64,000 bases of DNA from Theropithecus gelada. Its lineage: Eukaryota > Chordata > Mammalia > Primates > Cercopithecidae. The stretch's first letter is position 1. Every line of letters starts with the position of its first letter. Location of the stretch: assembly GCF_003255815.1 (NCBI RefSeq), contig NC_037673.1, positions 175,528,045 through 175,592,044 on the forward strand, given 5' to 3'. This document shows, one piece after another, positions 11,376 to 22,469 of this stretch. Made by a program: the position numbers and the translations under genes. The notes beneath the pieces were generated by a model. It was not told the origin of the DNA. It did no database searches and saw only the letters and a list, made by a program, of their open reading frames with translations.

Positions 11376-11469
11376 GAGATACTGCCCCGCCCTTACCTGC
11401 TGGTAACCCCAGGCTCAGACACGACCCACACTCGTGGACATGTGAGCATCTTTGGAGGGGTCTTTTGGT

Positions 11470-11880
11470 CAAAAATGGAATCATTCCGTAGGTGTCAGCG
11501 GCTAACAAGTCTCACTTCCTGACACGTCGCAGCCATCTATTGAGGATGGTAGCCTGAGATCTACGGCCTTCTCCAGCAGGTGCTTAAAAGCCCATAGTTG
11601 TGATGTGTTCAGTTCAATTCAAGTACTCCCGTATTTTTTATTGACATTTGTAGGTTGTTTGCAGGGGTGTGTGTGTGTGTGTGTGTGTGTGTCTACCAGC
11701 AATCTTGTAGTAAGCATCCTTGCTTCTTTGTACACTGGTGCTATCATTTCCGTAGGATAAAATCTCTAGAGTGGGATTGTGGGTTCAAGCTAATGTGTCT
11801 TTTAAGCTGAACAGATATTGCTGGCAGGTCTTCAATAGGATTGAGCCACACCCCCGTGTCAGTGAGATCCCCTGGGGCTG
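11470..11880 (-). mobile_element. Old L1 3' region, antisense
   Basis: Words such as TTTATTGACATTTGTAGGTT near 11638, GTACACTGGTGCTATCATTT near 11729 and ATAAAATCTCTAGAGTGGGA near 11757 follow the order of an antisense L1 3' region. It is strongly diverged. A (GT)n tract lies inside. Confidence 0.6.
11666..11692. repeat. (GT)n microsatellite
   Basis: About 13 uninterrupted GT units inside an old L1 fragment. Confidence 0.95.
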
Positions 11881-14561
11881 CGTCTCTGCCTCCTGCTGGC
11901 TCAGGCCACTGCTGCTCTCTGCCTCCCGCCGGCTCAGGCCACTGCTGCGTCTCTGGTCTTTGCTAAACTCACTCCTGCACAGATTGCCACCCTGTTTTCA
12001 TTTGTACCTCCTGACCCTAAGGTGTGAGGCTGAGCACTGTTGCTTTTGTTTGATAAGCCCTGAGGCACCTGATGGAGCCTGGGTTGCAGAAAGCTTTTCT
12101 GGGGCCAGGCGCTCTGAGTATGGATGAAATGGCTTAGGCTGGAGAAGGGGAGGAGAGCAGTGCGGAACAGCAGGGTGGAGGCTGAGGGGCTCTGAGCGTG
12201 CCCAGAGATTGAGGGTGAGGATGGGCAGTGGCAGGGATTGTGCACAGGATGAGGGTGTGGCCTAAGACCTCCGTGTAGATGCCTTTAAATGGGACAGCTG
12301 GGCTGATACTAAGGCACCCTCTAGGGTTTCCATTCTAACCCAGCTCGGGCCATCGTCTCAGGAGCGCCCCTGCCCCTCTGGGCCTCAATTTCCCTATCTT
12401 TAGCTTCAGGGGGTTGGCCCAGTTGATCTCAGTCCTTTTAGTTCTAGCATCTTCTGAGTGGTCAGCAAAAGCCTGCACTAGCAGCCCCCTCTATAAACAT
12501 TACTTCATGAATGATGTTAAAGGCTGTGGGAGCCCTAGAGGGAATCCCATGCAACGGGTTCGTTTTCAGAGATTCCCAAGCACTGGTTCCCTGACCCTGG
12601 GGCCCACTTCGGGCGGTGAATGTGCAGAACCTTAAAGAGAGGGCTGGTGAGAGCTTGGCCTCAGTGTCACTTGGGCCATGAGGCTGGTTCGGGGGACTGC
12701 TGGCCACCCCTTCCTCCAGGCCGCTGCTCCTGTGGGCAAGAACGCCCACACCCACACTCCCCAGGCGCCCAGGCCAGGATTCTATAAGGTGTCCTCATCT
12801 CTTCCCCTTCCCTCTGCCCCATTCAATCAAAGGAAGAGGTCCTGCTCACTCCTCCTGTTGAACGACCAGGAGAAGGTGTGGCGGGAATGGCAGGAGCGTC
12901 CTGCCTGGGAGATCAGGAGGCCGCGGAGTGTGCAGGGGTGGTGACCTCCTTCCAGCAGCAGGTCCAAGGCACGGGGTTCCTGAGGGCCAGATGGGAGGCT
13001 GATGTGGGGCACCCTGCCTGGGGTTTTTTTCATATGGGGTCCTGCCACAGAAGGTGCCTGCCATGCAGAGGGGAGCTGGCAGCAGCCCGAAGGCTCCCCC
13101 AACCCACTCCTCTCCACACAGCAAGGAGTGCAGAGCCCGGGAAGCTCTGGGCAGTGGCTCCAGGGACCTGTGGGCTGCAGACCGCCTCTCCAAGGCAGCC
13201 CCAGCCTGTGGGCGCCCGGCAAGCCATGGAGCAAGGTTGAGATGGAGACGAATATTGTGGACTAGACGTCTAAAGGGTTTGAAAAGCGATGGCATTTGAG
13301 ATGTAAAATGGCTGTGAGACTGTTTATTACTGAAGGGCCAGGCCGGGTGAGGACATGGATGAGGTCAGCAGACTGGACAGGTTAGCTATGGGGCCAAGAG
13401 TTCTCCAGGGGCCTCCAGGCTGGCCCTAGAAGCCAGGTCCTCCCAGGGAGGAGGGCTTTCAGCCCCACCCTCAAACCCCTGCCCTGCGTCCTGCCAGCCC
13501 AGCACCTCCTGGCGTTGCTCCTCTAATGAGACCTCGGAACGTTCTCCTTTGCTGACTCAGGCTCTCAGGGCGATGGCCTCCTCCTCAGCTGTCCAGATCA
13601 TTAGTGAAAAGGTTAATGGATCCCGCAGGGCAAAAAGCCTGGGTATTTTAGGGACCTGCCGTCCTCTGTCCACGTACCCAGGCAGGGTCCCCGCACCCAG
13701 CAGAGCACAGACTTGGGAGAGGAGGCCCCAGCCCGCAGCAGAGAAAAAGGGTGAGGCGGCCCCGGGTGTGTGCAAAGGATGGAAGATCGGCCAGGAACAG
13801 CACCGCCAGCTTCATTCTCAAGGTTGGGGGTGGGACTTGGACTTACGGAACGTCCCAGGCTATGTCTCGCCACCACCTCCAGCCAGGACCTGGGCCTTTC
13901 TCTTCTCCACCACCGTTCCCAGGCCTGCCTGCAGCGGCTATCTCCAAGCCAGCCTTGCTGCTCTGCAGGAGGTGACGGGCTCCTGCTCCATGCTCTGGGA
14001 TCGTGGCTTGTCTCGGGGAAGACAGGCCTGGGGTTCTTTAGCCCCAACTCTCAGGGACACTGCTGGGAGTCCCAAACCAGGCCCTGTCTCCCGCCTCCTC
14101 ACCCTGGCCACACACTCGTCTGCAGAACAGATGGGTGAGCTAATGAGCAGATGTGCCAGGTTCTGCCTAGATCCAGTGGTCCCAGTGGGCCTCTGTTGTG
14201 CCCCGTGCACCTCTCCCCAGGCACAGCCTCGTGCCTCCTTCCTGTGTCCCTGCTATGCTAGGCCCAGCCCTGTACCTGGCCTGGCCAGAGACGCAGTGCC
14301 ACCCCGTAGCCAGGAGGAGGATATGCAGTGAGGACACAAAGACAGGTTAATCCTCAACGGCTCCAGCACGCACCCTCCACTTCCCGACATCCACTCACAG
14401 CATCTGGGTGAGAGGAGCCCTTGGGCACTTGGAGAACGTGGAATCCAGCCCTGGACTCCTGGCATCCTGGGCTCACACCACCAGGCGACTCTCAGGCTGA
14501 GACTGGAGAAGAAGCCCTCGATGCAGCAAGCCAAAGCCAAGGGGGAGGTGGCCTCCTGCCT
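11881..14561. other. Unassigned GC-rich sequence, candidate regulatory cluster
   Basis: No gene or clear repeat is recognised over 2.7 kb. A possible MIR/L2-like scrap lies at 12375-12470 (CTCTGGGCCTCAATTTCCC). CTAATGAG at 13523, TGCTGACTCAG at 13550, TCATTAG at 13598, GTTAATGG at 13612 and CTAATGAG at 14140 form a loose homeodomain/AP-1-like cluster. Overlapping open frames near 12.8-14.3 kb on both strands look like GC-rich artefacts. Confidence 0.35.
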
Positions 14562-14757
14562 CTCACTCCCGCAAGACCAGCGCAGGGGCGAGCCCCTCCC
14601 AAAGCCACCTTCACTCTGTCCCTCTCTCTCCCTCAAGACCAGTGCAGGGGCCAGCCCCTCCCAAAGTCACTTTCACTCTGTCCCTCTCCCTCCCGCAAGA
14701 CCAGCACAGGGGCCAGCCCCTCCCGAAGCCCCCTTCACTCTGTCCCCACACACAAAG
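14562..14757. repeat. Three-copy tandem repeat, about 66-bp unit
   Basis: The sequence GCAAGACCAGCGCAGGGGC, followed by CAGCCCCTCCCAAAG and TTCACTCTGTCCCTCTC, recurs three times with a few changes per copy. The array is short and GC/CT-rich. Confidence 0.9.
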
Positions 14758-16359
14758 GACTAGGCTCACAGCTATCTGAGTGCCCATCACGTTCTGTGCA
14801 GACCCTGGCGAAGCCCTGTGTGCCCCCCAGATGGGGCATGAGGGGTCTCACCCAGATCTGGGCTGCCATTGCCTGTCACAGCATCTGTACATAACTGGCA
14901 CTCAATTATTGCTCTTCTTCTCCAACTTCTCCTTTGCCTCTGCTGGGCTGGGGGTGGGGCTTTTACCCCCATCTGCAGGCCCCATCTCATTCTCCTAGGC
15001 CTAGGCCCTGAGCTCAGTCCTGTAGCACCCCCAGGTCCCCTCTGATTTCTAGCCCAATCCTATCCATTCAAAAGAAGGAAAGGCCATAAATCCTGGCAAA
15101 GATGTGGGGCCCCGACGCCTCTCCAGGGATGTGCGCACAAACGCTTGGCATTGGCATTTGTCCCTCCTCCATTGGGACAGCAGTGCCCGGTTTCAGGAAA
15201 AGCGTCCTCTCCAACGCTACTGAGGAAATGGAAATCAGGGACAATGGGATGGTTACATTTATTTGGAGTCATCTGGAGTCACATGGCCTTTCCCGGGGCA
15301 AGGAGTGCCTGATGTGTGCCTGCTCTGTTTAGCCTCCACAGTGTGGAGAAGGAGATGCGGGCTGGCCTCCTATGAGGGTCAAGCTGGAGATCCCCAGTTT
15401 CACCGCCTTGGAGCTCCAGGTCTGATGCAGGAAGATCACTGAAAAAAAGCAGCTTGGGTTCACCCATCCACTGTGGCGATTATCAGCTTGGTACCAGCTG
15501 GACGGGAGAAGAACTAGGGGCTTAAACGTGGGGCTCCCCAAGCGCTGGCTGCAGATTTTAGAGGTGTTGGGGACAGGCCCTAGCTTAGCAGTTTCTCTTT
15601 TTCCCCGTGCTTAGCACCCAGCCCCCTTCTCACTTCTTCTACCCATATGCTGGAAGAGATGGTCTCCTGTCTCCCTTACCCTCAGCACTACCCCCATCCC
15701 AGCCCCACCGATATTATAGAAAGAAATGGAGAAGGAGCTCAGAGCTCCCTCGTAGTGCCTTCCTGCAGTAACCTGCCTTGGGGAACGGTGAGGGCCTCCT
15801 CCATCACAGCTGCTGAGCCCAGAGGCCCCATGGGCCCTGCTACTCTGAGCTTTAAGATGTCATTAAAAAGATGAGTCTAAAAGAAAAATCTATTAAAATT
15901 CACAATCCACATGCCCATTTTTCTACCTTGCCCGTGTACCCAAGGGGACCTGTACAAGAGTACGCCTGCAGTGTTGTGTGTAGCAGCAAAACACCGAGAA
16001 CAATGGAAATGGCACAGACAGTAGTGCCACCGAGCAGGCTGGGCCCCCACTGAGAGGAGGTCCCACACGCCACCTGCACACGGGCTCCACTCCCGCTGCC
16101 AGGAAGGAGCGCGAGGTGCAGAGTCCCCTTCAGCTGACCCCATCCACACACAGCAACGGCAGAGTCCCACTCTTCCCCAGGGAGCAGCTCCACGCCACTC
16201 CCTCAACACAGAGGGCCCCCTGCTCCAGGGCACGTTCACTGCTCTGCAGCCACCCTGTCTGCTCGTCTCCTCTTGAGGATTCAGCCCCCAGTCTCCCCCG
16301 TGTGTGCCGTGTGCTGCCCTGGGCTGAGCACCCAGAACCTAACAGCGATGCCTGACACC
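14758..16359. other. Unassigned sequence
   Basis: No recognisable repeat, exon or RNA gene in 1.6 kb. Composition is GC-rich with many short overlapping open frames. Confidence 0.3.
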
Positions 16360-16737
16360 TGCGCTCATCAGCTGGGCTCCCATCGCAGAGCCGCACGGAC
16401 TGTGGGACTAGAACAGCAGAAATCCATTGTCTGGCAGTCCTGGAGGCTGCAAGGCTGAGTTCAAGGTGTTGGCAGAGTTGCTTTCTCACAAGCCCTCTCT
16501 CCTTGGCTTGCAGGTGGCCGCCGTGCCCTGGCGTCCACACACGGTCGTCCGTCTGTGTGTCTGCGTCATAAACTCCTCTTCTTATAAAGACGTCAGTCAT
16601 ACTGGATTAGTGACCTCATTTGAATTCAATGACTTCGTGAGGTCCTGTGTCCTAATCTATGCACACTCAGCGAGTGGTACTGGTGGTAGGACTGTAACCG
16701 GTGAATTGTGGGGGAACACAGTTCGACCCATTACACT
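16360..16737 (-). mobile_element. MaLR LTR, antisense, diverged
   Basis: Landmarks are GAACAGCAGAAATCCATTGT near 16410, AGTCCTGGAGGCTGCAAGG near 16436, GGCTTGCAGGTGGCCGCC near 16505, CTCTTCTTATAAAGACGTCA near 16576 and GAATTGTGGGGGAACACAG near 16704. The order matches an antisense MLT1/MST LTR. Confidence 0.8.
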
Positions 16738-17015
16738 CGTCCAGCACCAACCATGTGTGAGGCAGTATTCGAAATGCTTTAACTCACTCATTTCTCTCAA
16801 CATCCCTCAGAGGTGGGAACGATTTTAACCATCCTCATGTTACAGATGAGAAAACTAAGGCTCAGAGGCGTGAGAGCAATTGTCCAAGGTCGCCAGCACC
16901 TACACTGGCTTGTGTGTGCCTCATTGGTGGCCTCAGTTAGAAGCTGTGCCCCTGAGGATAGCAGTTGATTGCACCATTCCCAATGCCTGGCACAGAGAGA
17001 GTGCTGAACGAGAGA
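16738..17015 (+). mobile_element. MIR SINE (with L2-like tail), sense
   Basis: The MIR core is visible: AATGCTTTAACTCACTCATT near 16773, then TGTTACAGATGAGAAAACTA near 16838 and AAGGCTCAGAGG. The words CAATGCCTGGCACAGAGAG near 16981 fit the 3' side of the family. Confidence 0.8.
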
Positions 17016-18174
17016 ATGGTGGCCAGAGAGGAACTGCCCTCCAAGGACTGCAGCCCCGCAGAGGCCTCCCTTCCCATTCTCAGCTCAGAACTGAGCTCTC
17101 TGGCCCCCTGGCAACCAGCCCCTGCTCCCCAGGCCCCAGGCCTGCCCAGACACAGGAGCCCCTGGGCCACACGGACAGCACAGCCCTTTGGTAAAAATCA
17201 ATGCCATCGCCAGTGAGCAGCTGGGCCAAGCTTCCCAGAGCTCCACGGTATCCCAGCAACAACACGCACATCCCCTTGTCTGCACGCTCCTGAGAAGACA
17301 GTGCTCCCAGACACCAGAGCCCAGCGAGTCGCAGCTTGGCTCAGGAGCCGCTGAACCTGCAGCCTCCACCCAGGCTGGTATGGGCTGGGCAGACCTCCTG
17401 GGCCAGAGACAGACCCGGGGGTGGGGGGAAGCTGAGAATGGGATCCAGGTTAAAGACCCCACCCACTACCACAGGCCCCCAGGTCGGCCGCCCTCCTGGT
17501 GGGCAGTTAATCCTCTTAGATCAGGGCAAACTGCAGGGAGCCTGTCTGCCATGTGAGCAGTTACGATTTGACAGGAGTCTGTAAGCAGATGCACGTGCAG
17601 GACGCTGCATGGAGATGCAAAGTAGTTGAACCAGGAAAGCATCATCCTCATTCGCCTAGATCAGCTACAGAAGTCGGCGTGAACCCAGACCTGGGCAAGA
17701 CCAGAGGACCCGCTCCCGTCTCATCAGCTTGTGTGGCCAGGGTGCCCAGCTCCACAGCTAGGGAGTCTGGCTGGCCATGAGAACTTCCTAGGGCCCCTTG
17801 CCAGTGTGGGGCTGCCAGCCCTGGGCCCGGGGGAAGGGGAGCAGGAGGCTGGAGCCCAGCTCCAGATTCATGGAGACCGCACAGCTCCAGCCCATCCTGA
17901 GGCTCTGGACTCACATATGTTGAGGTCCCCTATGTCACTGTTTCCTTGGCCTTGTTTGCTCCATTGCTAATGCTCTTTACTCCCCGACTTTTAACTTTTC
18001 AGAAATCTTTGTAGCTCCTTTCCTGTTTTACCTCGCCCATTGATTGAGGAAGCTGTTGGTTCATTTCATCCTGTGTATTTTTCTTGTCTTACATTTACAG
18101 TGTATTGCTTTGCTTCCATCCCATTGTATTTTGAAGAATCTTCTCTATTTGGCCTTGTCTGTGGGTGGTAGCGT
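17016..18174. other. Unassigned sequence
   Basis: GC-rich up to about 17920, then an AT-richer stretch 17925-18160 that may be an old repeat I cannot assign. No exon recognised. Confidence 0.3.
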
Positions 18175-18395
18175 TTTAGGAGGAAGGGCCCAGGTTTTGG
18201 AGCTGGGCAGACCCTGGCCTAGCTATAGCTCTGCTAGGCTGGTAATTTTTTGGCCTCTTACGGTCACTTTAAGTCTCTGAGCCTCAGTTTCCTCCTATTA
18301 AAAATAGGAATAGTCATACCTGTGGGAAGGTTCAGGTCTATTCAGTGTTGTTAATTTAAAGCGCCTGAGACAGGGCCTGTCCATATGGGGGCCCT
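18175..18395 (+). mobile_element. MIR SINE, sense
   Basis: Landmarks follow MIR order: TTTGGAGCTGGGCAGACCCT near 18195, GAGCCTCAGTTTCCTCCTAT near 18279, AATAGGAATAGTCATACCTG near 18304, then AAAGCGCCTGAGACAGGGCC near 18358. Confidence 0.85.
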
Positions 18396-19632
18396 GTCAT
18401 TGCTAGCAGATGTCAGTGCTGGCACCAGGAGCCTGGGCTTCTGAGGAGTCCCAAATTGTGAGACCAGTGGTTTTCTTTGTCTTCCCGTCCCACACCTCAG
18501 CGGCTGTGAGGAGGGTCTCAGCCACATGCCAGGAACCTCAGTGTTCCCCCTCGATAAGGGACAGAGCTGTCCCTGCTCTGCCGAAGCCACACCACCCCTT
18601 GCCCGCTTTGGGACACTGCTCGGTCTGGCAGTGGTAGGGGAGGAGAGCTGTCAGTCAAACGCCATGCCTCACCTCCTGCGGCAGGACTGGACATTCAGCC
18701 CTAGCTGGACCGATCAGCATCCTTCCCAGTGCTTTTGGACTGGACCTAAGGCTTGAGGCACATGTCCTCTCAGAGGAGCAACTCCACTCAATGGCAAGGG
18801 TCTGCCACTGTCAGGAGCCTAGAGGGGAAGAAGCTGGCCTGGGTCAGGCCCCAGAGGTGCACGAGAGAGAGTCTGGGCATGCAGAGCCTGCTGCCAGGGC
18901 CCCTTGGACGCAGCAACGGTTTGGTTCTAAGAGCCCGTCAGCTGGTTTGAGCTTCTGATACTCGCAGCCAAGAATCCTAACTCAAACTCTGCCAGGCCAC
19001 CAAATGGGTTCCCATAACCTGCGCTCCCTCTCCAATTCAGACAGACTCTGGAGGGCTCCCCGGGGAACACATGATCGAGCCCACTTACCAAGCCAGCAGG
19101 CTTCTCTGTCCAGGAAGGCACCAAACTTTTCATGGACCAGCTCACGAGCTGGAGCCTGGGGTGGCCGCACACCTCAAGCAGGCAGGCTCCTTCACACAGG
19201 AGGACACGCTGGCGGGGGTGCCTGGGAGCAGGCCCCACAGGCCTGGGTGAGTAGCACATCTAGGCGGCTCATGAGGACACTGCGTATTCTGAGTCTCGAT
19301 CCCTAGGAAGGAGGCCAGGTGTGTTCTGGGAGCTGGGAACAGGGCAGACCTGTGGGTGTCGGGGTATGAGGTCTGCACCCAGTCAATCAGCCTCGGGGTC
19401 CAGGGCATGTGCCCTTCCTCACTGCAAGAGAGGGGCCAAGGCAGGGAGCCAGGACACAGGGTACAGAAGGCATGCAGTCAGATGGATGGGACCAGCAGGG
19501 ACAAAGGGAGACACACCAGGCCCAGGGCTGTGGCAAGCCCATCGAGGGACTCTCTGCCCCCTCAGAAGTGCCCTCACGCTGTTCAGCAGCCAGGCATAGG
19601 TGGAGGGTCATGGTGCAGCCAGGTGGCCCCAA
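18396..19632. other. Unassigned GC-rich sequence
   Basis: I see no recognisable repeat or exon. Open frames starting near 19356-19600 run on into the adjacent 24-bp tandem array and are not supported as genes. Confidence 0.3.
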
Positions 19633-19976
19633 CATCAGGGCAGAGGGCACGGAGGATGTCAGGGCAGAGGGCACGGAGGATGTCAGGGCAGGGGACTCAG
19701 AGGATGTCAGGGCAGGGGACTCGGAGGATGTCAGGGCAGGGGACTCGGAGGATGTCAGGGCAGGGGACTCGGAGGATGTCGGGGCAGTGGACACGGAGGA
19801 TGTCGGGGCAGAGGACATGGAGGATGTCGGGGCAGGGGACTTGGAGGATGTCGGGGCAGGGGACTCGGAGGATGTCAGGGCAGCGGACACGGAGGATGTC
19901 GGGGCAGCGGACACGGAGGATGTCGGGGCAGAGGACATGGAGGATTTCAGGGCAGGGGACACGGAGGATGCCAGGG
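19633..19976. repeat. Minisatellite, 24-bp unit, about 14 copies
   Basis: Units of the form GGGCAGGGGACTCGGAGGAT plus GTCA/GTCG repeat in tandem with few differences. Variants carry GAGGACATGGAG or GCGGACACGGAG. Because 24 is divisible by three and the unit has no stop in most frames, frames stay open on both strands and give low-complexity peptides with DVRAGDSE-, RRMSGQGT- or SSALTSSE-type units. This is a property of the array and is not evidence of a protein. Confidence 0.96.
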
Positions 19977-20079
19977 CCCTCTCCTCTAACCATCTCAGGT
20001 GCTGTTCTCTATCACCTCATCAGGAGCAGGACCAACTGCCACGGCCGCCGTGGTAGGGAACTTTCTCCACAAGATTGTG

Positions 20080-20468
20080 CTTATATGTTTCGCATTGTCA
20101 TAAAAGAACGCCCAAGACTGGACAATATAAAGAAGAGAGGTTTATTTGGTCCACAGTTCTGCAGGTGGTACCGGAGGCATGGCAGCAGCATCTGCTCAGG
20201 GTCAGGGCCTCGGGAAGCTCCCACTCGTGGTGGGAGGGAAGGGTAGCAGAGGTGTCCCACTGTGAGGGATGGAGCAAGAGAGGGGAGCCAGCCAGGCTCT
20301 TTCTAACAATCAGCTCTCACGGGAACTCACTGCCACAGGGAGGGCACCAGGCCATTCATGATGGATGGGCCCACGTGACCCAAGCACCTCCCACCAGGTC
20401 CCACCTCCAGCATTGGGGGTCACATTTCAATATGAGATTTGGAGACGACAAACATCCAAACCATGTCA
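20080..20468 (-). mobile_element. MST/THE1-like MaLR LTR, antisense
   Basis: Landmarks are CCCAAGACTGGACAATATAA near 20112, GAGGTTTATTTGGTCCACAG near 20136, CAGCTCTCACGGGAACTCAC near 20310, CACCTCCCACCAGGTCCCAC near 20384 and TTCAATATGAGATTTGGAGA near 20426. The order matches an antisense MST/THE1 LTR. Confidence 0.88.
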
Positions 20469-20799
20469 ACCACCCTACAAGAACCAGCGCCTGCCTCTCT
20501 GACCTCCCCACTCACTCTGCTCCCCCTTCCCCACGATCGCCATCCTTGTCCTTAACAGGCCATGCAGTTCCCACCCGGATGGGAACACAGGAGCGCTGAG
20601 CAGCCTCTGGCTGCTGAGAAGGACGGGAGGCTCTCGGCAGGGGCTTCACTGAGGAGGGACATCTTCAGCTGGGAACAGCTCTTCCACACAGCATCCGTGT
20701 TGTTGTCTACACTCGGGTTTCTCTGCTCTCAAATAATGTCCCGGTCTGCCAAGAGGGCACTGTCCTCTCATCAAGCTATGAGGGTCCAGAGGAAGAGGA

Positions 20800-21112
20800 G
20801 CCAGCCAGGGGATGGGAGAAGGGGGAGAAGTCCAGCTGGGGGAGGAGAAAAGGGGGAGGAGCTCAGCGGGGGAGGGGAAAGAAGTAGGAGTCCAGCCAGA
20901 AGAGGGGGGAAGGGGAAGGAGCTCAGCAGGGGAGGGGGGAAGAGGGAGGAGTCCAACTGGGGGAGGGGGGAAGGGGGAGGAATCTAGTCCCTGGGGAGGA
21001 GGGAAGGGTGAGGAGCCCAGCCAGGGGAGGGGGAAAACGGGAGGAGCCCAGCCAGGGGAGTGGGGGAAGGGGAAGGATCTCAGTGGGGGAGGGGTAAGGG
21101 GGAGGAGCCCAG
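20800..21112. repeat. G-rich polypurine minisatellite, about 30-32-bp unit
   Basis: Units of the form GGGGGAGGAGCTCAGCRGGGGAGG repeat about ten times with small indels, alternating AGTCCAGC and AGCTCAGC. The plus strand is almost all purine with many runs of three or more G. Such sequence can form G-quadruplex or triplex structures; that is inference. Confidence 0.9.
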
Positions 21113-21212
21113 CCCAATGCCCCCTCCTGTGCTGTACTGCATGAGAGATGAGAGTGGCTACCAGCTAGACCAGCCATGCCTACACCACCAGGTCCCACCA
21201 GAATTGTGGACC

Positions 21213-21507
21213 GGCCAGGTGCAGTGGCTCACACCTGTAATCCTAGCCCTTTGGGGAGGCTGAGGTGGGTGGATCACCTGAGGTCAGGAGTTCAAGACCA
21301 GCCTGGCCAACATGGTGAAACCCCATCTCTACTAAAAATATAAAAAATTAGCCAGACGTGGTGTCGAATGCCTGTAATCCCAGCTACTTGGGAGGCTGAG
21401 GAAGGAGAATCGCTTGAACCTGGGAGGCAGAGGTTGCCATGAGCTGCGATCACACCACTGCACTTCAGCCTGGGCCACAGAGCAAGACTCCATCTCAAAA
21501 AAAAAAA
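21213..21507 (+). mobile_element. Alu SINE, full length, sense
   Basis: Starts GGCCAGGTGCAGTGGCTCAC, has both monomers and ends in an 11-A tail at 21497-21507. No convincing target-site duplication is seen by eye. Confidence 0.96.
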
Positions 21508-22167
21508 GTGTGGGTGGCGATGGACTTGTACCCCACTCTCCATCCACAAAGCAAACCAGAGCACATCTCAGCCCTGTAGGGGAGCCGCGGCGACCCTCAG
21601 GTGGATGCAGGGGAGATGCGGCTCACGGAGGCAACACCCATCAGGCCAGATCCAGAGACACTGGCAGGGCTGCCTCTGGGAGCTGCAGAGAGACCTTCTG
21701 GAGCAGGCTCGTCGGAAGGAAGAACATCCCTGTCTTTATACTCATTTAACCCAGAGCCACCCACTCCTCTCCAGGCACCAACTAGATCCATACGCGGTGA
21801 GGCAGGTTTTAAAGCCATCCTCTCACTCCTGTCTCAGGACCAGGAAAATGTCTCCTTCTATTTACATAACTGAGAGAGAAGCCCCTCACAGAGCAAGGGA
21901 GATGTGCCTGGAGGAGGCTAGTGCGCCCGAAACGGCCTGCAGAGTCAGAGGAGCACAGACACATATTCAGTCCCCGCAGGGCACCGCTCTGGTGGGGCAC
22001 CTGTGCCAAGGCAGGCAGGTGTGAAAGCACGTGACCTGGTGGGGAGAGGGCCAGTGTTGGATGCCTGTGGTGTGTAGCTGTGTAGGGGCTGCGGATGTGG
22101 CTGGAAAAGTGGGGACGCGGAACTCAGCCAGCCTAAGGGTTTAGCTGTCACTCTGGGAGGATTTTTG
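21508..22167. other. Unassigned sequence
   Basis: I see no recognisable repeat or exon. Confidence 0.3.
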
Positions 22168-22469
22168 TCAGGAATTCAAGACAAGGATTGAATGTCCTAA
22201 ATTTGACCACAAGTGTTCCTTGTTCCAGGAAAGAATGCACCAGACCCTGCCTGATTGTTTATTCACATCCACTTAGCAGGCTGGGCAGCAGAACCAGAAC
22301 CAGGATGCAAGACAAGGACGGGGGCATGAGATGGGCACAGGATGCCTCCCAATCGAGGCTGCTCTGAGGGTTTCAGAAACGGGACACCCGTCCCTTCAAG
22401 CCTCCATAGTGTGTGAACTGTAGGACTATAGGGTGCAGGTCACCCCGGAGCTCAGCGTCCAAACCAGTG
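22168..22469 (+). repeat. Left arm of an inverted duplication
   Basis: This arm matches the reverse complement of 23593-23924 along its length. Shared runs include CCAGGAAAGAATGCACCAGA, CCCTGCCTGATTGTTT, CAGCAGAACCAGAACCAGG and CATAGTGTGTGAACTGTAGG. The left arm lacks about 8 bp (GGGAAAAT) and about 17 bp present in the right arm. I do not recognise it as a named repeat. Confidence 0.93.

Noticed and set aside
13549..14331. 260-codon plus-strand open frame
   Set aside because: No domain or signal; other frames on both strands are also open here, which points to base composition.
19356..20246. 296-codon frame with arginine-rich repeats
   Set aside because: Its repeats come from the 24-bp minisatellite and the frame runs on into an antisense MST-type LTR.
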